DNA from: Bacteroides sp.
GTDB lineage: Bacteria; Bacteroidota; Bacteroidia; Bacteroidales; Muribaculaceae
Direction: 5' to 3'
NCBI GenBank assembly: GCA_014801955.1
Contig: JAAVDE010000022.1
Span: forward strand, 1-64,000
DNA length: 64,000 nt
How positions within the stretch are numbered: the stretch's first letter is position 1; every line of letters begins with the position of its first letter. The position numbers and the translations under genes are program-made. Of the stretch, positions 23,680 to 34,900 are shown in pieces. The notes under the pieces were generated by a model, which saw only the letters and a list, made by a program, of their open reading frames with translations, did not search any database and had not been told where the DNA came from.

Positions 23680-25809
23680 ATGAGAAAAAAATTGCTTTTC
23701 GCTGCTGTCGCAGCTATCGGCGCCACTGCCGTTTATGTTTACGCTAAAGATAATCTGCCAGCCATGAACCGCCAGAACCCACTGCTCGCCAACTACGAAA
23801 CCGTCTACGATATTCCGCCGTTTGACCAGATTCAGATGTCGGACTATATGCCTGCTCTTCGTGAGGCAATCAATATTCAGAAAGCCGAAGTCAAAGCTAT
23901 TATCGATAATCCCGAGGCTCCTACGTTTGAAAACACCATTCTCGCGCTCGACAACAGCGGCGATCTGCTCGCCCGGGTTGCCCTGCTCTTCGGCGGTCTC
24001 GACGAGGCGCTGAACTCGCCCGAGAGCGAAAAGGTTGCCGAGACCTTCTATGCCGAAGCTCAGCAGTGGGCCGACGAAATGGCCATGAATCCCGAGCTTT
24101 TCGCGCGTATCCGTTCGGTCTACGACAACCGGGAGTCCATGAATCTGACCGTTCCCCAGCTGCGACTGGTTGAAAAGACCTATCGCGACGCCGTTCGCAA
24201 CGGTGCCATGCTCTCCGCCGCCGACCAGGATTCGCTCAAGGCCGTGAACTCGCGCCTGACCGACCTCTATCTGAAGTTCAACAAGAATCTGCTGGCCGCC
24301 ACAAACGAGTTTGTCATCACCGTTACCGACACCGCCCGCCTGGCCGGTCTGCCCGGCGGCATTGTTGACGCTGCCGCCGAGGCAGCGGCTGAACGCAACC
24401 TCCCTGCCGGAACCTATGCCTTCACTCTCCATGCCCCCAGCCGCCTGCCGGTTCTTCAGTATGCCGATGACCGCTCGCTGCGCCAGCAGGTCTATGAAGG
24501 CTACACCGGCCTGGCCTCATCCGGGCAATATGATAACGGCCCGGTTATCAACGACATTGTTCGCGCCCGCACCGCCAAAGCCCGCCTGCTCGGCTATCCC
24601 GACTTCGCTTCCTATGCAACGTCCAACGTTATGGCAAAAACGCCCGAAGCCGCAATGGAACTGCTGACCAAGGTTTGGAACGCCGCGCGCACGCGCGTTA
24701 ATGAGGAGGTGGCCGAGATGCAGGCTCTCACCCCCGAAAAGATTATGCCGTGGGACTATTCCTACTATGCCGAAAAACTTCGCCAGCAGAAATATGCGCT
24801 CGACGAAGAGGAACTTCGCCAGTACTTCGCTGTTGACAGCGTTCTGCAGGGCGTGTTCAAGATGGCCAATATCCTCTATGACGTTAACTTCACTGAACTC
24901 CCCGAGGCTCCGAAATATCACCCCGAGGTTAAAGTCTATGACGTTACCGATGCCAAGACCGGCGAACACATCGCAGTGTTCATGAACGACTACTTCCCCC
25001 GCGCTTCGAAGCGCCAGGGTGCGTGGATGAGTGAATTTAAGGGCGAATATGTCGACGAAAACGGCAACCGCGTCGCTCCTATCATCTACAACGTCGGCAA
25101 CTTTACCCGCCCTACTGCTACCACTCCGGCTCTGCTTTCGATCGACGACGTTGAAACTCTCTTCCATGAGTTCGGCCACGGCCTTCACGGCATGCTGACC
25201 CGCGCCGAATATCGCTCGCAGGCCGGCACCAACGTTGACCGCGACTTCGTTGAGCTCCCCAGCCAGATTCACGAACACTGGGCCGTTGCTCCCGAAATGC
25301 TGAAAATGTATGCCCACAACTGGAAAACCGGCGAGGTTATTCCCGACGAACTGATTGCCAAACTCGAAGCAGCCCAACACCATAACCAAGGTTTCACCAC
25401 CGGCGAACTCGCTTCGGCCGCGCTGCTCGACCTCTATTGGGGCAAGCTGAATCTCGAACAGGGCGACTCGGTCAACGTTCTTGACTTCGAACGCTCGGTT
25501 GCCGAAAAACTCGGAATGCCCGCTGAGCTGCAGTTCCGCTATCGTTCGCCTTATTTCAAACATGTGTTTGGCTCCGACGGCTATGCTTCCGGCTACTACA
25601 CCTATCTCTGGGCCGAAGTGCTCGACACCGACGGCTTCGAACTCTTTGAGGAACGCGGCATCTTCGATCCCGAGACCGCTGCCTCGTTCAAAAAGAACGT
25701 GCTCGAAGCCGGTGGCTCGGAAGACCCCATGAAGCTGTTTGTTAACTTCCGCGGCCGTGAGCCGGAGGTTGACGCCCTGCTGCGCAACCGCGGACTGATT
25801 TCCAAATAA
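23680..25809 (+). CDS. dcp: Peptidyl-dipeptidase Dcp (M3 family)
   Basis: This 709-residue zinc metallopeptidase removes dipeptides from the C terminus of oligopeptides. The active site HEFGH lies at residues 496-500, with the third ligand Glu in the downstream DFVELPSQIHEHW region and the substrate-binding SDGYASGYYTYLW motif. An N-terminal signal peptide (about 1-22) directs it to the periplasm. Length and motifs are complete. Its stop overlaps the sbcD start by 1 nt (TAATG), an odd coupling between a peptidase and a DNA-repair nuclease. Confidence 0.93.
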   Translation: MRKKLLFAAVAAIGATAVYVYAKDNLPAMNRQNPLLANYETVYDIPPFDQIQMSDYMPALREAINIQKAEVKAIIDNPEAPTFENTILALDNSGDLLARVALLFGGLDEALNSPESEKVAETFYAEAQQWADEMAMNPELFARIRSVYDNRESMNLTVPQLRLVEKTYRDAVRNGAMLSAADQDSLKAVNSRLTDLYLKFNKNLLAATNEFVITVTDTARLAGLPGGIVDAAAEAAAERNLPAGTYAFTLHAPSRLPVLQYADDRSLRQQVYEGYTGLASSGQYDNGPVINDIVRARTAKARLLGYPDFASYATSNVMAKTPEAAMELLTKVWNAARTRVNEEVAEMQALTPEKIMPWDYSYYAEKLRQQKYALDEEELRQYFAVDSVLQGVFKMANILYDVNFTELPEAPKYHPEVKVYDVTDAKTGEHIAVFMNDYFPRASKRQGAWMSEFKGEYVDENGNRVAPIIYNVGNFTRPTATTPALLSIDDVETLFHEFGHGLHGMLTRAEYRSQAGTNVDRDFVELPSQIHEHWAVAPEMLKMYAHNWKTGEVIPDELIAKLEAAQHHNQGFTTGELASAALLDLYWGKLNLEQGDSVNVLDFERSVAEKLGMPAELQFRYRSPYFKHVFGSDGYASGYYTYLWAEVLDTDGFELFEERGIFDPETAASFKKNVLEAGGSEDPMKLFVNFRGREPEVDALLRNRGLISK

Positions 25810-26975
25810 TGAAACTGCTCCACACCAGCGACTGGCACCTTGGCCACGAACTCTACGGCGTTGACCGCCGCGACGAGTTCGCGGCCATGCTGCTTAATGT
25901 CCGAAACGCTATTGACCTTCACCGGCCCGACGCGATGATTATTGCCGGCGATGTTTTCGACACTTCGATGCCGGCAATCGAAGTGCAGACGGTCCTTGCC
26001 AACGCTCTGGTCGATTTTCATCGGCTCCATCCCGATATGGTAATCGTCGTGACCTCCGGGAATCATGATTCGGCGAACCGCCATGAGATTTTCCGCACCC
26101 CCTGGCGCGCTCTCAACGTTCATGCCATCGGCAACATTAACCCGTCGGCCCCGCACGATAACATAATCGAGATTCCCGGAAAAGGTTACATCGCCGCAGT
26201 TCCGTTCGTTAATGAGCGCATTCTCCCCGCCGACTACTTCCAGCGCTTGGTTGACTCAGTTCCGGCCAATGACCTGCCACTGGTTCTGTCGGCCCACCTG
26301 GCCGTTGTCGGCGCGGATTTCAGCGGCCACAAGCGTGCGCAAACCGAAACCGCCGAGTTCGTTGGCAATCTGCGAACGCTTCCAATTGCCGACATTGCGT
26401 CGGGCTTCGACTATCTCGCCCTGGGCCACATCCATAGCCCGCAGTTTATTCATGGCGCCGGCCATCACCGCGCACGCTATTGCGGCTCTCCGCTGCCTGT
26501 CGGATTCGACGAAGCCGCCGCTCCACATGGCATCAGTCTCGTTGAAATCCAAAGCCGGGGTGACGAGCCGCAGGTAACGCACATCGAGTTTGAACCGCTG
26601 CGTCGCCTCGTTACCCTACCCGACCCCACTACGTTCCTGCCCTGGGATGAACTGCTCGAATACCTGAAAAGCTATCGCGCGGACGAGCCGCAGCTACTGC
26701 GACTGAACGTTTTGCTCAACAAGCCGCTGCCCGACAATCGCCGGCAGCTCATCGCCGACGCCTTGACCGACCCGAACCTGACTCTCTGCACCATCAATGC
26801 CCGTCGGCCCGAAGTCGGGGCCGTTGCCGGAGTGCGTGTCCGCTCAGTCAGCGAATTTCAGGCCGAGGACCCTTTGACAATTGCCAAGGAATATGCCGCC
26901 TACGCCGGCATGCCGTTAACCGAAGATATGGCCGACCTCTTCCGCGAGGTTCTATCTGAAATCAAACAACAGTAA
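25809..26975 (+). CDS. sbcD: Exonuclease subunit SbcD
   Basis: This 388-residue calcineurin-like phosphoesterase is the nuclease subunit (Mre11 homologue) of the SbcCD complex that cleaves DNA hairpins and ends. Metal-binding motifs are in order: HTSDWHLGH (5-13), IAGDVFD, VTSGNHDS, LSAHLAV and LGHIH. It overlaps dcp by 1 nt and is followed after 2 bp by sbcC. Confidence 0.95.
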   Translation: MKLLHTSDWHLGHELYGVDRRDEFAAMLLNVRNAIDLHRPDAMIIAGDVFDTSMPAIEVQTVLANALVDFHRLHPDMVIVVTSGNHDSANRHEIFRTPWRALNVHAIGNINPSAPHDNIIEIPGKGYIAAVPFVNERILPADYFQRLVDSVPANDLPLVLSAHLAVVGADFSGHKRAQTETAEFVGNLRTLPIADIASGFDYLALGHIHSPQFIHGAGHHRARYCGSPLPVGFDEAAAPHGISLVEIQSRGDEPQVTHIEFEPLRRLVTLPDPTTFLPWDELLEYLKSYRADEPQLLRLNVLLNKPLPDNRRQLIADALTDPNLTLCTINARRPEVGAVAGVRVRSVSEFQAEDPLTIAKEYAAYAGMPLTEDMADLFREVLSEIKQQ

Positions 26976-26977
26976 CC

Positions 26978-29900
26978 GTGAAACTCCTAAAGCTCACAAT
27001 TTCGAACATAGCGTCGGTGACCGCCGCCTCAATTGACTTCACGGCCGAGCCGCTCGCCTCAGCCTCCGTTTATCTGATCACGGGCAACACCGGCTCGGGT
27101 AAGACAACAATTCTCGACTCAATCTGTCTGGCGCTCTATGGAACCACCCCGCGCCTGCAACGCCTGGCCGAAGGCGGCCACAAAAGCGTTGAGCTGACCG
27201 ATGGCAGCAAGTACACCGACTCGCGCGCAATGGCCCGCCGCGACAGCGTTGAGGCAACCGCCGAACTGGAATTTATCGGCAACGACGGTATTCACTATTC
27301 GGCGACCTGGACAACGGCCCGTCCCTACAAGAAGCAGGGCAAGCCGTTTCGCACCCCTGCTCATTTCCTTCGGTTCACCGAAAATGGCCGCGAAGTCGTT
27401 ATTGACAAGGTAGCTCCGCTGCGCGAGCGCATTGAGCGGGCGGTGGGCCTGGATTTCAAAAAATTCTGTCGCACAACCATGCTGGCTCAGGGTGACTTTA
27501 CCCGCTTTCTCCAGGCGCCCAATGATGAAAAAAGCGAAATCCTCGAAAAAATCACCGGCACAGACGTTTATCGCCGCATTTCAATTAAGATTCGCGAAAA
27601 CTACAAGACGCGCAAAGATGCCGCCAACGAGCTTGAGCGTCAGCTGGCCGACATTGTGCTGCTATCGAACGAGGAACTGGACGCCGCGAAAGCCGAACTG
27701 CAGATCCTCGAACGCACCAACGGCGAGCTGAAGGCGCAATCCGACAGCTTGATGAAGGGAATTATCTGGTTGGAAAACGAAACCGTGATGACCGCTCAGC
27801 TTGCCGAGCTCCGGAAGGCTCTGACCGAGGCTGAGGAGTTTGCCAAGAGCGACCGCATCGCAAATCAAAAGGAACTGATTGCCCAATATGACCTGACGGA
27901 GAAGCCGCGCCGCTGGAGCGCCGAGGCCGCCGACGCCCGCAAGGAGCGGGAAAAGGCCATCCATGACCTCGACGAGCTGGCGGCCCACGCGCTTGACCTT
28001 CGTGGTGGTCTGGAATATCTGCGGCTTTCCGTCGATACCAACCGCCGCAAGGCCAACGAACTGAAAACGCTCATTGACCTGGAACAGCCGAACGCCGAGG
28101 TTTACTCGCGCCAGCAGCTGATTGTTTCAAAGCTGTCATCGCTCGATGCAGGGCACGAATCTCTGGCCGGGCTGAACTCTCAGCTCGCCTCTATTGCAAA
28201 GTCCATCGAAAACAATCTGCTCAAGGCGGTCGAGAAAGCCGCCGCGGATTTAGCTGCTGCCAAAGATGCTCAGCAGGCAATCAGGCAGTCGATCGACGAT
28301 AACGAAGCAATTCTGGAGGCCAAGCACCCCGAGCGAATCCGCGAGGTTCTCGACGCGCTGAAAAACGAAAAGCAGAAAGTTGAACGCCGCCAACAGATTG
28401 CGCGCCTGCAAAAGGAGGTGGCCGACGCAAGGGCTCAGCTGCAAGCGCTGGCCGACAGCATTGGGGCGCTCCGCATTGTCCGCGACAAGGCCAAGGCCCT
28501 CTACGAGCGCGAGCGCGAGTCGGTCGATGCGCTTATTAGAAAGCTGAGGGGCGAACTGACGGCGGGGTGTCGCTGTCCTCTATGCCGCCAGACGGTGACG
28601 GAGCTTCCTGTTGAACACGACATTGAACTGCTCATCGTGGGCTACGAAAAATCCTATCGCGAAGCCGACGAGAACGTTCGCAACCACGAGGCGGAAATGA
28701 ACCGCCTGACAGCAAAAATCGAGGTGACGCAAAAGAGTATCGACTCCGAAGAAACCGGGCTTAACGAGCCTCTCCGTTCGCTCGAGGCAATCAACGGCGA
28801 GATCGTAAGCGTTGAAAAGCTATTGGAAGAGATCAATGCTCTGTCGGTTAAAATCCGCGAATCAGGCCAACAGTTGAAGCAGGCAACGGCGCTGACCGAG
28901 AAGTGCAGCGAGGCCCTCAATGCGGCCAACTCGGCGGTCAACGTTGCCCGCACGAAGGAGGCGACCCTCCGCGGCCAAGCGGCGTCGGTGGCTGCGGCAA
29001 TCGAAGCCCTCGAGGCCGAGATTCTTGGCCTCACTGCCGGTTATGCCGTCCCGATGTCGCCCCTGAAAAAGCCCGCCGACTATGCCGCAAAGCTGACCCA
29101 AGCCGCGCAATCCTATAATCGCGCGGTTGAAACGCTCAATGAACTCAACCGGCATATAACCGCCACTAAGGAGGAATTTGCCCGCAACATGGCCATTATC
29201 GACGGACTGAATCTGCCGTGCGACTCGCGTGTCAGCCCGATGAAGCTGCAAGACCTGGATTCGCAGGTTGGTGCTCTAAACGCAAAAGTAGCCGCAACGC
29301 GGCGCGCCCTGGCCGATTCCGAAGCGAAGATTAAGCAGGCTCGGGAGCAGATAGCGTCGTTTATGGCCGAAAATAATCTGTCGGAGTTCATTCTGCAGAA
29401 CCTTCTGCAGCTGTCGGCGGTTGAGGTGGCAGGTGCGCGACGCGACATTGCCGCCGCGTCCGACAATCTGCTGAAGGCACGCACCTCGCTTGACGAAGCT
29501 CTGAAACGCTATGACGCCCACAAGGCCAACCGCCCCGAGGCTCTCGACGGCGACCTGCCGGTCGACGCGCTGAAACAGCAAAAGTTGAAAGCCGACGAAG
29601 ATGCCGTTGAGGTCAACCGCCGCATTGGCGTTATAACCCAAAGGCTCACCGCCGACTCTCAGTCGCGCACAACCCACGCCGAACGCCTGCGCCTGCTCAA
29701 CGAAAAGCGAACCGAAGAGCAGCGCTGGAAGCAGCTCGACGAGCTGTTTGGCGACACTAACGGCAAGAAGTTCGTTAACATAGCGCAGACCTACGTTTTG
29801 ATGGATCTGATAGATTCGGCAAATAAATACATGTCAACGCTCTCCGACCGCTATCGGCTGCGTGTTGAGCCCAATTCGTTCGTTATCTATGTCGACGACG

Positions 29901-30223
29901 CCTATGACGGCGGCTCCTCACGCCCGACCAACACCATTTCCGGCGGCGAGAGCTTCCTGCTGTCGCTTGCACTGGCATTGGCGCTGAGCGACATTGCCGA
30001 GGGCCTGGAGGTTGACACTCTGTTTATCGACGAAGGATTCGGCACCCTCAGCGGCAAACCGCTGAAGGATGCCATAGCAACCCTTGCGCAGCTTCATTCT
30101 CAGACCGGACGCCATATCGGCATCATATCCCACGTCGAAGAGCTGCGAAACGAGCTGCCGGTTCAGATTCGCGTGGTTCAAAACCCGCAAACCTCCGACA
30201 GCCATCTCGAAATAACAGGTTAA
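26978..30223 (+). CDS. sbcC: ATPase subunit SbcC
   Basis: This 1081-residue Rad50-type SMC-like ATPase has Walker A GNTGSGKTT near residue 35, QGDFTRFL, long coiled coils on both sides of a zinc hook CPLC at 533-536, and the C-terminal signature ISGGESFLLSLALALALSD with the FIDEGFGTL Walker B. It powers and tethers the SbcD nuclease. Translation appears to start at GTG 26978, two bases after the sbcD stop. Its stop codon overlaps that of the opposing flavodoxin gene. Confidence 0.95.
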   Translation: MKLLKLTISNIASVTAASIDFTAEPLASASVYLITGNTGSGKTTILDSICLALYGTTPRLQRLAEGGHKSVELTDGSKYTDSRAMARRDSVEATAELEFIGNDGIHYSATWTTARPYKKQGKPFRTPAHFLRFTENGREVVIDKVAPLRERIERAVGLDFKKFCRTTMLAQGDFTRFLQAPNDEKSEILEKITGTDVYRRISIKIRENYKTRKDAANELERQLADIVLLSNEELDAAKAELQILERTNGELKAQSDSLMKGIIWLENETVMTAQLAELRKALTEAEEFAKSDRIANQKELIAQYDLTEKPRRWSAEAADARKEREKAIHDLDELAAHALDLRGGLEYLRLSVDTNRRKANELKTLIDLEQPNAEVYSRQQLIVSKLSSLDAGHESLAGLNSQLASIAKSIENNLLKAVEKAAADLAAAKDAQQAIRQSIDDNEAILEAKHPERIREVLDALKNEKQKVERRQQIARLQKEVADARAQLQALADSIGALRIVRDKAKALYERERESVDALIRKLRGELTAGCRCPLCRQTVTELPVEHDIELLIVGYEKSYREADENVRNHEAEMNRLTAKIEVTQKSIDSEETGLNEPLRSLEAINGEIVSVEKLLEEINALSVKIRESGQQLKQATALTEKCSEALNAANSAVNVARTKEATLRGQAASVAAAIEALEAEILGLTAGYAVPMSPLKKPADYAAKLTQAAQSYNRAVETLNELNRHITATKEEFARNMAIIDGLNLPCDSRVSPMKLQDLDSQVGALNAKVAATRRALADSEAKIKQAREQIASFMAENNLSEFILQNLLQLSAVEVAGARRDIAAASDNLLKARTSLDEALKRYDAHKANRPEALDGDLPVDALKQQKLKADEDAVEVNRRIGVITQRLTADSQSRTTHAERLRLLNEKRTEEQRWKQLDELFGDTNGKKFVNIAQTYVLMDLIDSANKYMSTLSDRYRLRVEPNSFVIYVDDAYDGGSSRPTNTISGGESFLLSLALALALSDIAEGLEVDTLFIDEGFGTLSGKPLKDAIATLAQLHSQTGRHIGIISHVEELRNELPVQIRVVQNPQTSDSHLEITG

Positions 30224-30717
30224 TACTGCCCGACGTTAAGCAACCAACCGTCGATTCGGCCATCGGTCAGATCGGCATGGTTGGTTTCGTCGAGCAGCAG
30301 ACCTACCGGCTGACCGTCAACGATAGCATCGGAATGGTTGAACTTATAAACGTCGGCCGGATAGGAGCCGATGAAATATGCGCCGCTGTTTTTCAGCTTT
30401 TCGTAGATAATACCGACGCCGGAGCAGAAGGTGTCGGCCATCGTTTCGTCGCCGACGCCGACGAGGGCAACCCTGTGGCCGCGGAGGTCCATTGCCTTCA
30501 GCGCGTCGAGAAAGTCGAGCCAGTCAACCTCTACGTCGCCTGAGCCCCAGGTCGAGGTGGCGAAAATCAGATTCTCGTAATCGCCAACAGTCGAGGGGGC
30601 TGCGGTAGCTACGTTATGGACGTCGGCGGCATCGACGCCGAGCTTCTTTGCAATGCGTGCGGCAATGTCGGCGGTGGTGCCGGTTTGGGAACCGTAGAAT
30701 ATTCCGAATTTTTTCAT
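30220..30717 (-). CDS. fldA: Flavodoxin
   Basis: This 165-residue FMN electron carrier has the phosphate-binding loop GSQTGTTADIA at residues 8-18, the isoalloxazine-contacting STWGSGDVEVDW (the usual PTWG is STWG) and VALVGVGDETMADTFC. It is a long-chain type. The ATG at 30717 was chosen because the longer open frame upstream has no flavodoxin residues and the -7 box sits at 30744-30751. Flavodoxins serve pyruvate:ferredoxin-type oxidoreductases and reductive activation of enzymes, especially under iron limitation. Confidence 0.93.
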   Translation of the reverse strand: MKKFGIFYGSQTGTTADIAARIAKKLGVDAADVHNVATAAPSTVGDYENLIFATSTWGSGDVEVDWLDFLDALKAMDLRGHRVALVGVGDETMADTFCSGVGIIYEKLKNSGAYFIGSYPADVYKFNHSDAIVDGQPVGLLLDETNHADLTDGRIDGWLLNVGQY

Positions 30718-30743
30718 GTTCTTGAATTTTTGAGTTATATCTG

Positions 30744-30751
30744 CAAAAATA
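30744..30751 (-). promoter_or_regulatory. -7 element of the flavodoxin gene
   Basis: TATTTTTG on the minus strand lies 26 bp before the start codon; no clear -33 box is visible. Confidence 0.55.
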
Positions 30752-30806
30752 ACATTCCAAATGAAATTTTGGTTTGAAAAACAACGGAAGTTCGCGAGAA
30801 AATTCG

Positions 30807-30814
30807 TAACTTTG
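30807..30814 (+). promoter_or_regulatory. -7 element of carAB
   Basis: TAACTTTG lies 32 bp before the carA start; the -33 box is not evident. Confidence 0.6.
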
Positions 30815-30846
30815 CACGCAAAGATAAAAATTCCATATTTTTGCTT

Positions 30847-31917
30847 ATGCGCCAAATTCTCAACGCCCGTCTGATTCTTGAGGACGGAACCGTTTTCAAC
30901 GGAAAGTCGTTCGGCTACCCCGCATCGACTGCCGGCGAAGTCGTTTTTAACACGGCGATGACCGGCTACCCCGAGTCTTTAACCGATCCGAGCTATGAAG
31001 GCCAAATTCTCGTAACTACCTATCCTATACTTGGTAACTACGGCGTAGCTCCCCGCTCTGAGAAAGACGACGTTTCAGAATTTTACGAAAGTGACCATAT
31101 CCACGCCCGTGCTATCATTGCACAGGACTACACCTACAATCACTCCCACTGGCTTGCCGACCGCTCGCTCGCACAATGGCTCAACGAGGAAAAAATCCCC
31201 GGAATCTATGGCATCGACACTCGCGCGCTGACCAAACTGCTGCGCGAAAAAGGCTCGATGCTCGGCAAAATTGTTGTTGACGGAACCGACGAGCCCGATT
31301 GGTATGACCCCAACACGGAAAACCTCGTTGCCAAAACCTCCTGCAAGGAAGTTGAGGTTCATGGAAGCGGCGACAAAACCGTTGTTCTGGTCGACTGCGG
31401 CGTCAAACACAATATTATCCGCTGCCTGACCAAGCGCGGCGTAAAGGTTATTCGCGTTCCCTGGGACTACGATTTCACTCAGCTTGACTATGACGGCCTG
31501 TTTATTTCCAACGGCCCCGGCAATCCCGACATGGTTGACAAAACCGTTGTGAACCTCCGAAAGGCTCTGGAGCAAGACAAGCCCATTTGCGGCATCTGCA
31601 TGGGCAATCAGCTGCTCTCAAAAGCTGCCGGCGCCAAGACCTACAAGCTGAAATATGGCCACCGCAGCCATAATCAGCCCGTGCGCAAAGTCGGCACCGA
31701 CACCTGCTTCGTCACTTCGCAGAACCACGGCTTCGCAGTTGATAACGCAACCCTTCCCGCCGATTGGGAACCTCTGTTTATCAACATGAACGACGGAACC
31801 AACGAGGGCATACGCCATAAGTCGAAACCCTTCTTCTCAGCCCAGTTCCACCCCGAAGCAAGCTCGGGTCCGAAAGACACCGAGTTCCTGTTCGACGAGT
31901 TTATCAAACTACTTTAA
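30847..31917 (+). CDS. carA: Carbamoyl-phosphate synthase small subunit
   Basis: This 356-residue glutamine amidotransferase releases ammonia from glutamine for CarB. The N-terminal CPSase domain (LEDGTVFNGKSFGYPASTAGEV cut at its FNTAMTGYPESLTDPSY continuation) is followed by a class I GATase domain with nucleophile Cys251 in GICMGNQ and the His-Glu pair in QFHPEA. ATG 30847 is used rather than the TTG two codons earlier. It forms an operon with carB and a transporter. Confidence 0.96.
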   Translation: MRQILNARLILEDGTVFNGKSFGYPASTAGEVVFNTAMTGYPESLTDPSYEGQILVTTYPILGNYGVAPRSEKDDVSEFYESDHIHARAIIAQDYTYNHSHWLADRSLAQWLNEEKIPGIYGIDTRALTKLLREKGSMLGKIVVDGTDEPDWYDPNTENLVAKTSCKEVEVHGSGDKTVVLVDCGVKHNIIRCLTKRGVKVIRVPWDYDFTQLDYDGLFISNGPGNPDMVDKTVVNLRKALEQDKPICGICMGNQLLSKAAGAKTYKLKYGHRSHNQPVRKVGTDTCFVTSQNHGFAVDNATLPADWEPLFINMNDGTNEGIRHKSKPFFSAQFHPEASSGPKDTEFLFDEFIKLL

Positions 31918-31941
31918 GAATCACCTTATATCCCACAATAA

Positions 31942-34900
31942 ATGAACGAGATAAAGAAAGTGCTGCTTCTTGGCAGCGGCGCCTTGAAAATCGGCGAAGC
32001 CGGCGAATTTGACTACTCCGGCTCCCAGGCCCTCAAGGCCATGAAGGAAGAAGGCATAACCACCGTACTCATCAACCCGAACATCGCAACCGTTCAGACT
32101 TCCGACGGGTTTGCCGACAAGATTTATTTTCTTCCCGTTACTCCGCTCTTCGTTGAAAAGGTGATTAAAAAGGAGCGCCCCGACGGTATTCTGCTCGCTT
32201 TCGGCGGCCAGACCGCACTGAACTGCGGCGTTGAGCTCCACCGCTCCGGCGTTCTCGAAAAGTATGGTGTCAAAGTCCTCGGCACTCCCGTGCAGGCAAT
32301 CATGGACACCGAAGACCGCGAGCTCTTTGTTAAGAAACTCGACGAAATCGACGTTAAAACCATTAAGAGCGAAGCCGTCAGCACCACTGCCGACGCCATC
32401 GCGGCAGCCGAATCGCTGGGCTACCCGGTTATTGTTCGCGCCGCCTATGCTCTCGGCGGTCTCGGCTCCGGTTTCTGCGACAATCGCGAGGAGCTTATCG
32501 CGCTGGTTGAAAAAGCATTGTCGTTCTCTCCTCAAGTATTGGTTGAGAAATCACTCAAGGGCTGGAAGGAAGTTGAATATGAAGTCGTGCGCGACCGATT
32601 CGACAACTGCATCACGGTCTGCAACATGGAAAACCTCGATCCGCTCGGCATCCACACCGGCGAGAGCATCGTTGTTGCTCCCTCGCAGACCCTGACCAAC
32701 GAGGACTACCACTATCTGCGCTCGCTCGCAATCAAGATTATCCGTCATATCGGCATCGTTGGCGAATGTAACGTCCAATATGCCTTTGACCCCGAATCGA
32801 TGGACTATCGCGTAATCGAGGTTAACGCCCGCCTGTCGCGCTCGTCGGCTTTGGCGTCGAAGGCCACCGGCTATCCTCTGGCATTCGTTGCCGCCAAGCT
32901 CGGCCTCGGCTACGGCCTGTTTGACCTGAAAAATTCAGTCACTAAAGAAACTTCGGCATTCTTCGAGCCCGCGCTCGACTACATCGTTGTTAAGATTCCC
33001 CGCTGGGACCTCGGCAAGTTCCACGGCGTGCGTCGCGAAATCGGCTCGTCGATGAAATCCGTAGGTGAGGTGATGGCCATTGGCCGCACCTTTGAAGAGG
33101 CTATTCAAAAGGGTCTGCGAATGATTGGTCAGGGCATGCACGGCTTTGTGGGCAACAAGGAACTCCACGTTGCCGATATTGACAAAGCCCTCGCCGAACC
33201 GACCGACAAGCGTATCTTCGTGCTCTCTCAGGCGCTGCAACATAACTACAGCATCGAACGTATCCACGAGCTCACTAAGATTGACCGCTGGTTCCTCCAT
33301 AAGCTCAACAATATCGTTGTTACCTACAACGAACTCCAGCAATATAACGACCTCCCCACCCTCCCTGCCGAACTTCTTCAGATTGCCAAGCAGCAGGGCT
33401 TCAGTGACTTCCAGGTGGCTCGTTCGTTGCAGCCCGACATTGCCGGCACGTCTGCCCATGATGCTTCGCTCGCCGTTCGCAACCGCCGCAAGGAGCTGGG
33501 CATCATTCCCGTCGTTAAGCAGATAGACACTCTTGCCGCCGAATATCCCGCGCAGACCAACTATCTCTATCTGACCTATAACGGCTCGGTCAATGATATT
33601 GCCTACGAAAACGACCATCGTTCAATCGTTGTTCTTGGCTCGGGTGCCTATCGCATCGGCTCGTCGGTTGAGTTTGACTGGTGTTCGGTCAACGCGCTCC
33701 TGACCGTTAAGAAGCAGGGCTACCGCTCGGTTATGATTAACTATAACCCCGAAACCGTGTCGACCGACTACGACATGTGTGACCGCCTCTATTTCGACGA
33801 GCTGACCTTCGAGCGCGTAATGGATATTCTCGACCTCGAAACGCCCCACGGCACTATTCTCTCCGTGGGCGGTCAGATACCCAACAATCTTGCAATGAAA
33901 CTCGACGCCCAGGGCGTCAACATCCTCGGCACTTCGGCCCAGAGCATCGACAACGCCGAAGACCGTCATAAATTCTCGTCGATGCTCGATAACCTCGGCA
34001 TTGACCAGCCCGCATGGCGCGAACTGACCTCGATGGATGATATTCACAAATTCATCGCTGAAGTCGGCTTCCCCGTTCTTGTGCGCCCCAGCTATGTGCT
34101 TTCAGGCGCTGCCATGAACGTATGCTCCAATCCCGAGGAACTCGAACGCTTCCTTCGCCTGGCCGCTAACGTCAGCAAGGAGCACCCGGTCGTTGTCAGC
34201 CAGTTCATTCAGTTTGCCAAGGAAATTGAAATGGACGCCGTTGCCCAAAACGGCGAAATCAAGGCCTACGCCATCAGCGAGCACATTGAGTTCGCCGGCG
34301 TTCACTCCGGCGACGCAACCATTCAGTTCCCGCCCCAGAAACTCTATGTCGAAACCATGCGCCGCCTGAAAAAAGTGTCGGCTAAAATCGCCAAGGCTCT
34401 CAATATCAGCGGCCCGTTCAACATCCAGTTCCTGGCCAAGAACAACGACATCAAGGTTATCGAATGTAATCTCCGCGCTTCGCGCTCCTTCCCCTTCGTC
34501 AGCAAGGTTCTCAAAATCAACTTCATTGACCTGGCAACGCGCATCATGCTCGGCGAAAACGTTGAAAAGCCCTCGAAGAGCGCTTTCGACCTCGATTACG
34601 TCGGCATCAAGGCGTCGCAGTTCAGCTTCTCGCGTCTGCAGGGCGCCGACCCGGTGCTTGGCGTTGACATGAGCTCCACCGGCGAGGTCGGCTGCATCGG
34701 CGACGACACTTCCGAAGCGCTCCTCAAGGCAATGCTCTCCGTTGGCCAGCGCGTGCCTGAAAAGAGTGTGCTCCTTTCAACCGGCACTCCCAAGCAGAAG
34801 GCCGACATGCTCGACAGCGCCCACCTCCTTCATAACCACGGCTATAAAATCTACGCCACCGGCGGCACCCACCAGTTCCTCAACGATAACGGCATTCCCG

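Noticed and set aside
24517..25563. A 348-codon open frame antisense to dcp
   Set aside because: Shadow frame of a peptidase with a clear HEFGH active site; no domain in the antisense translation.
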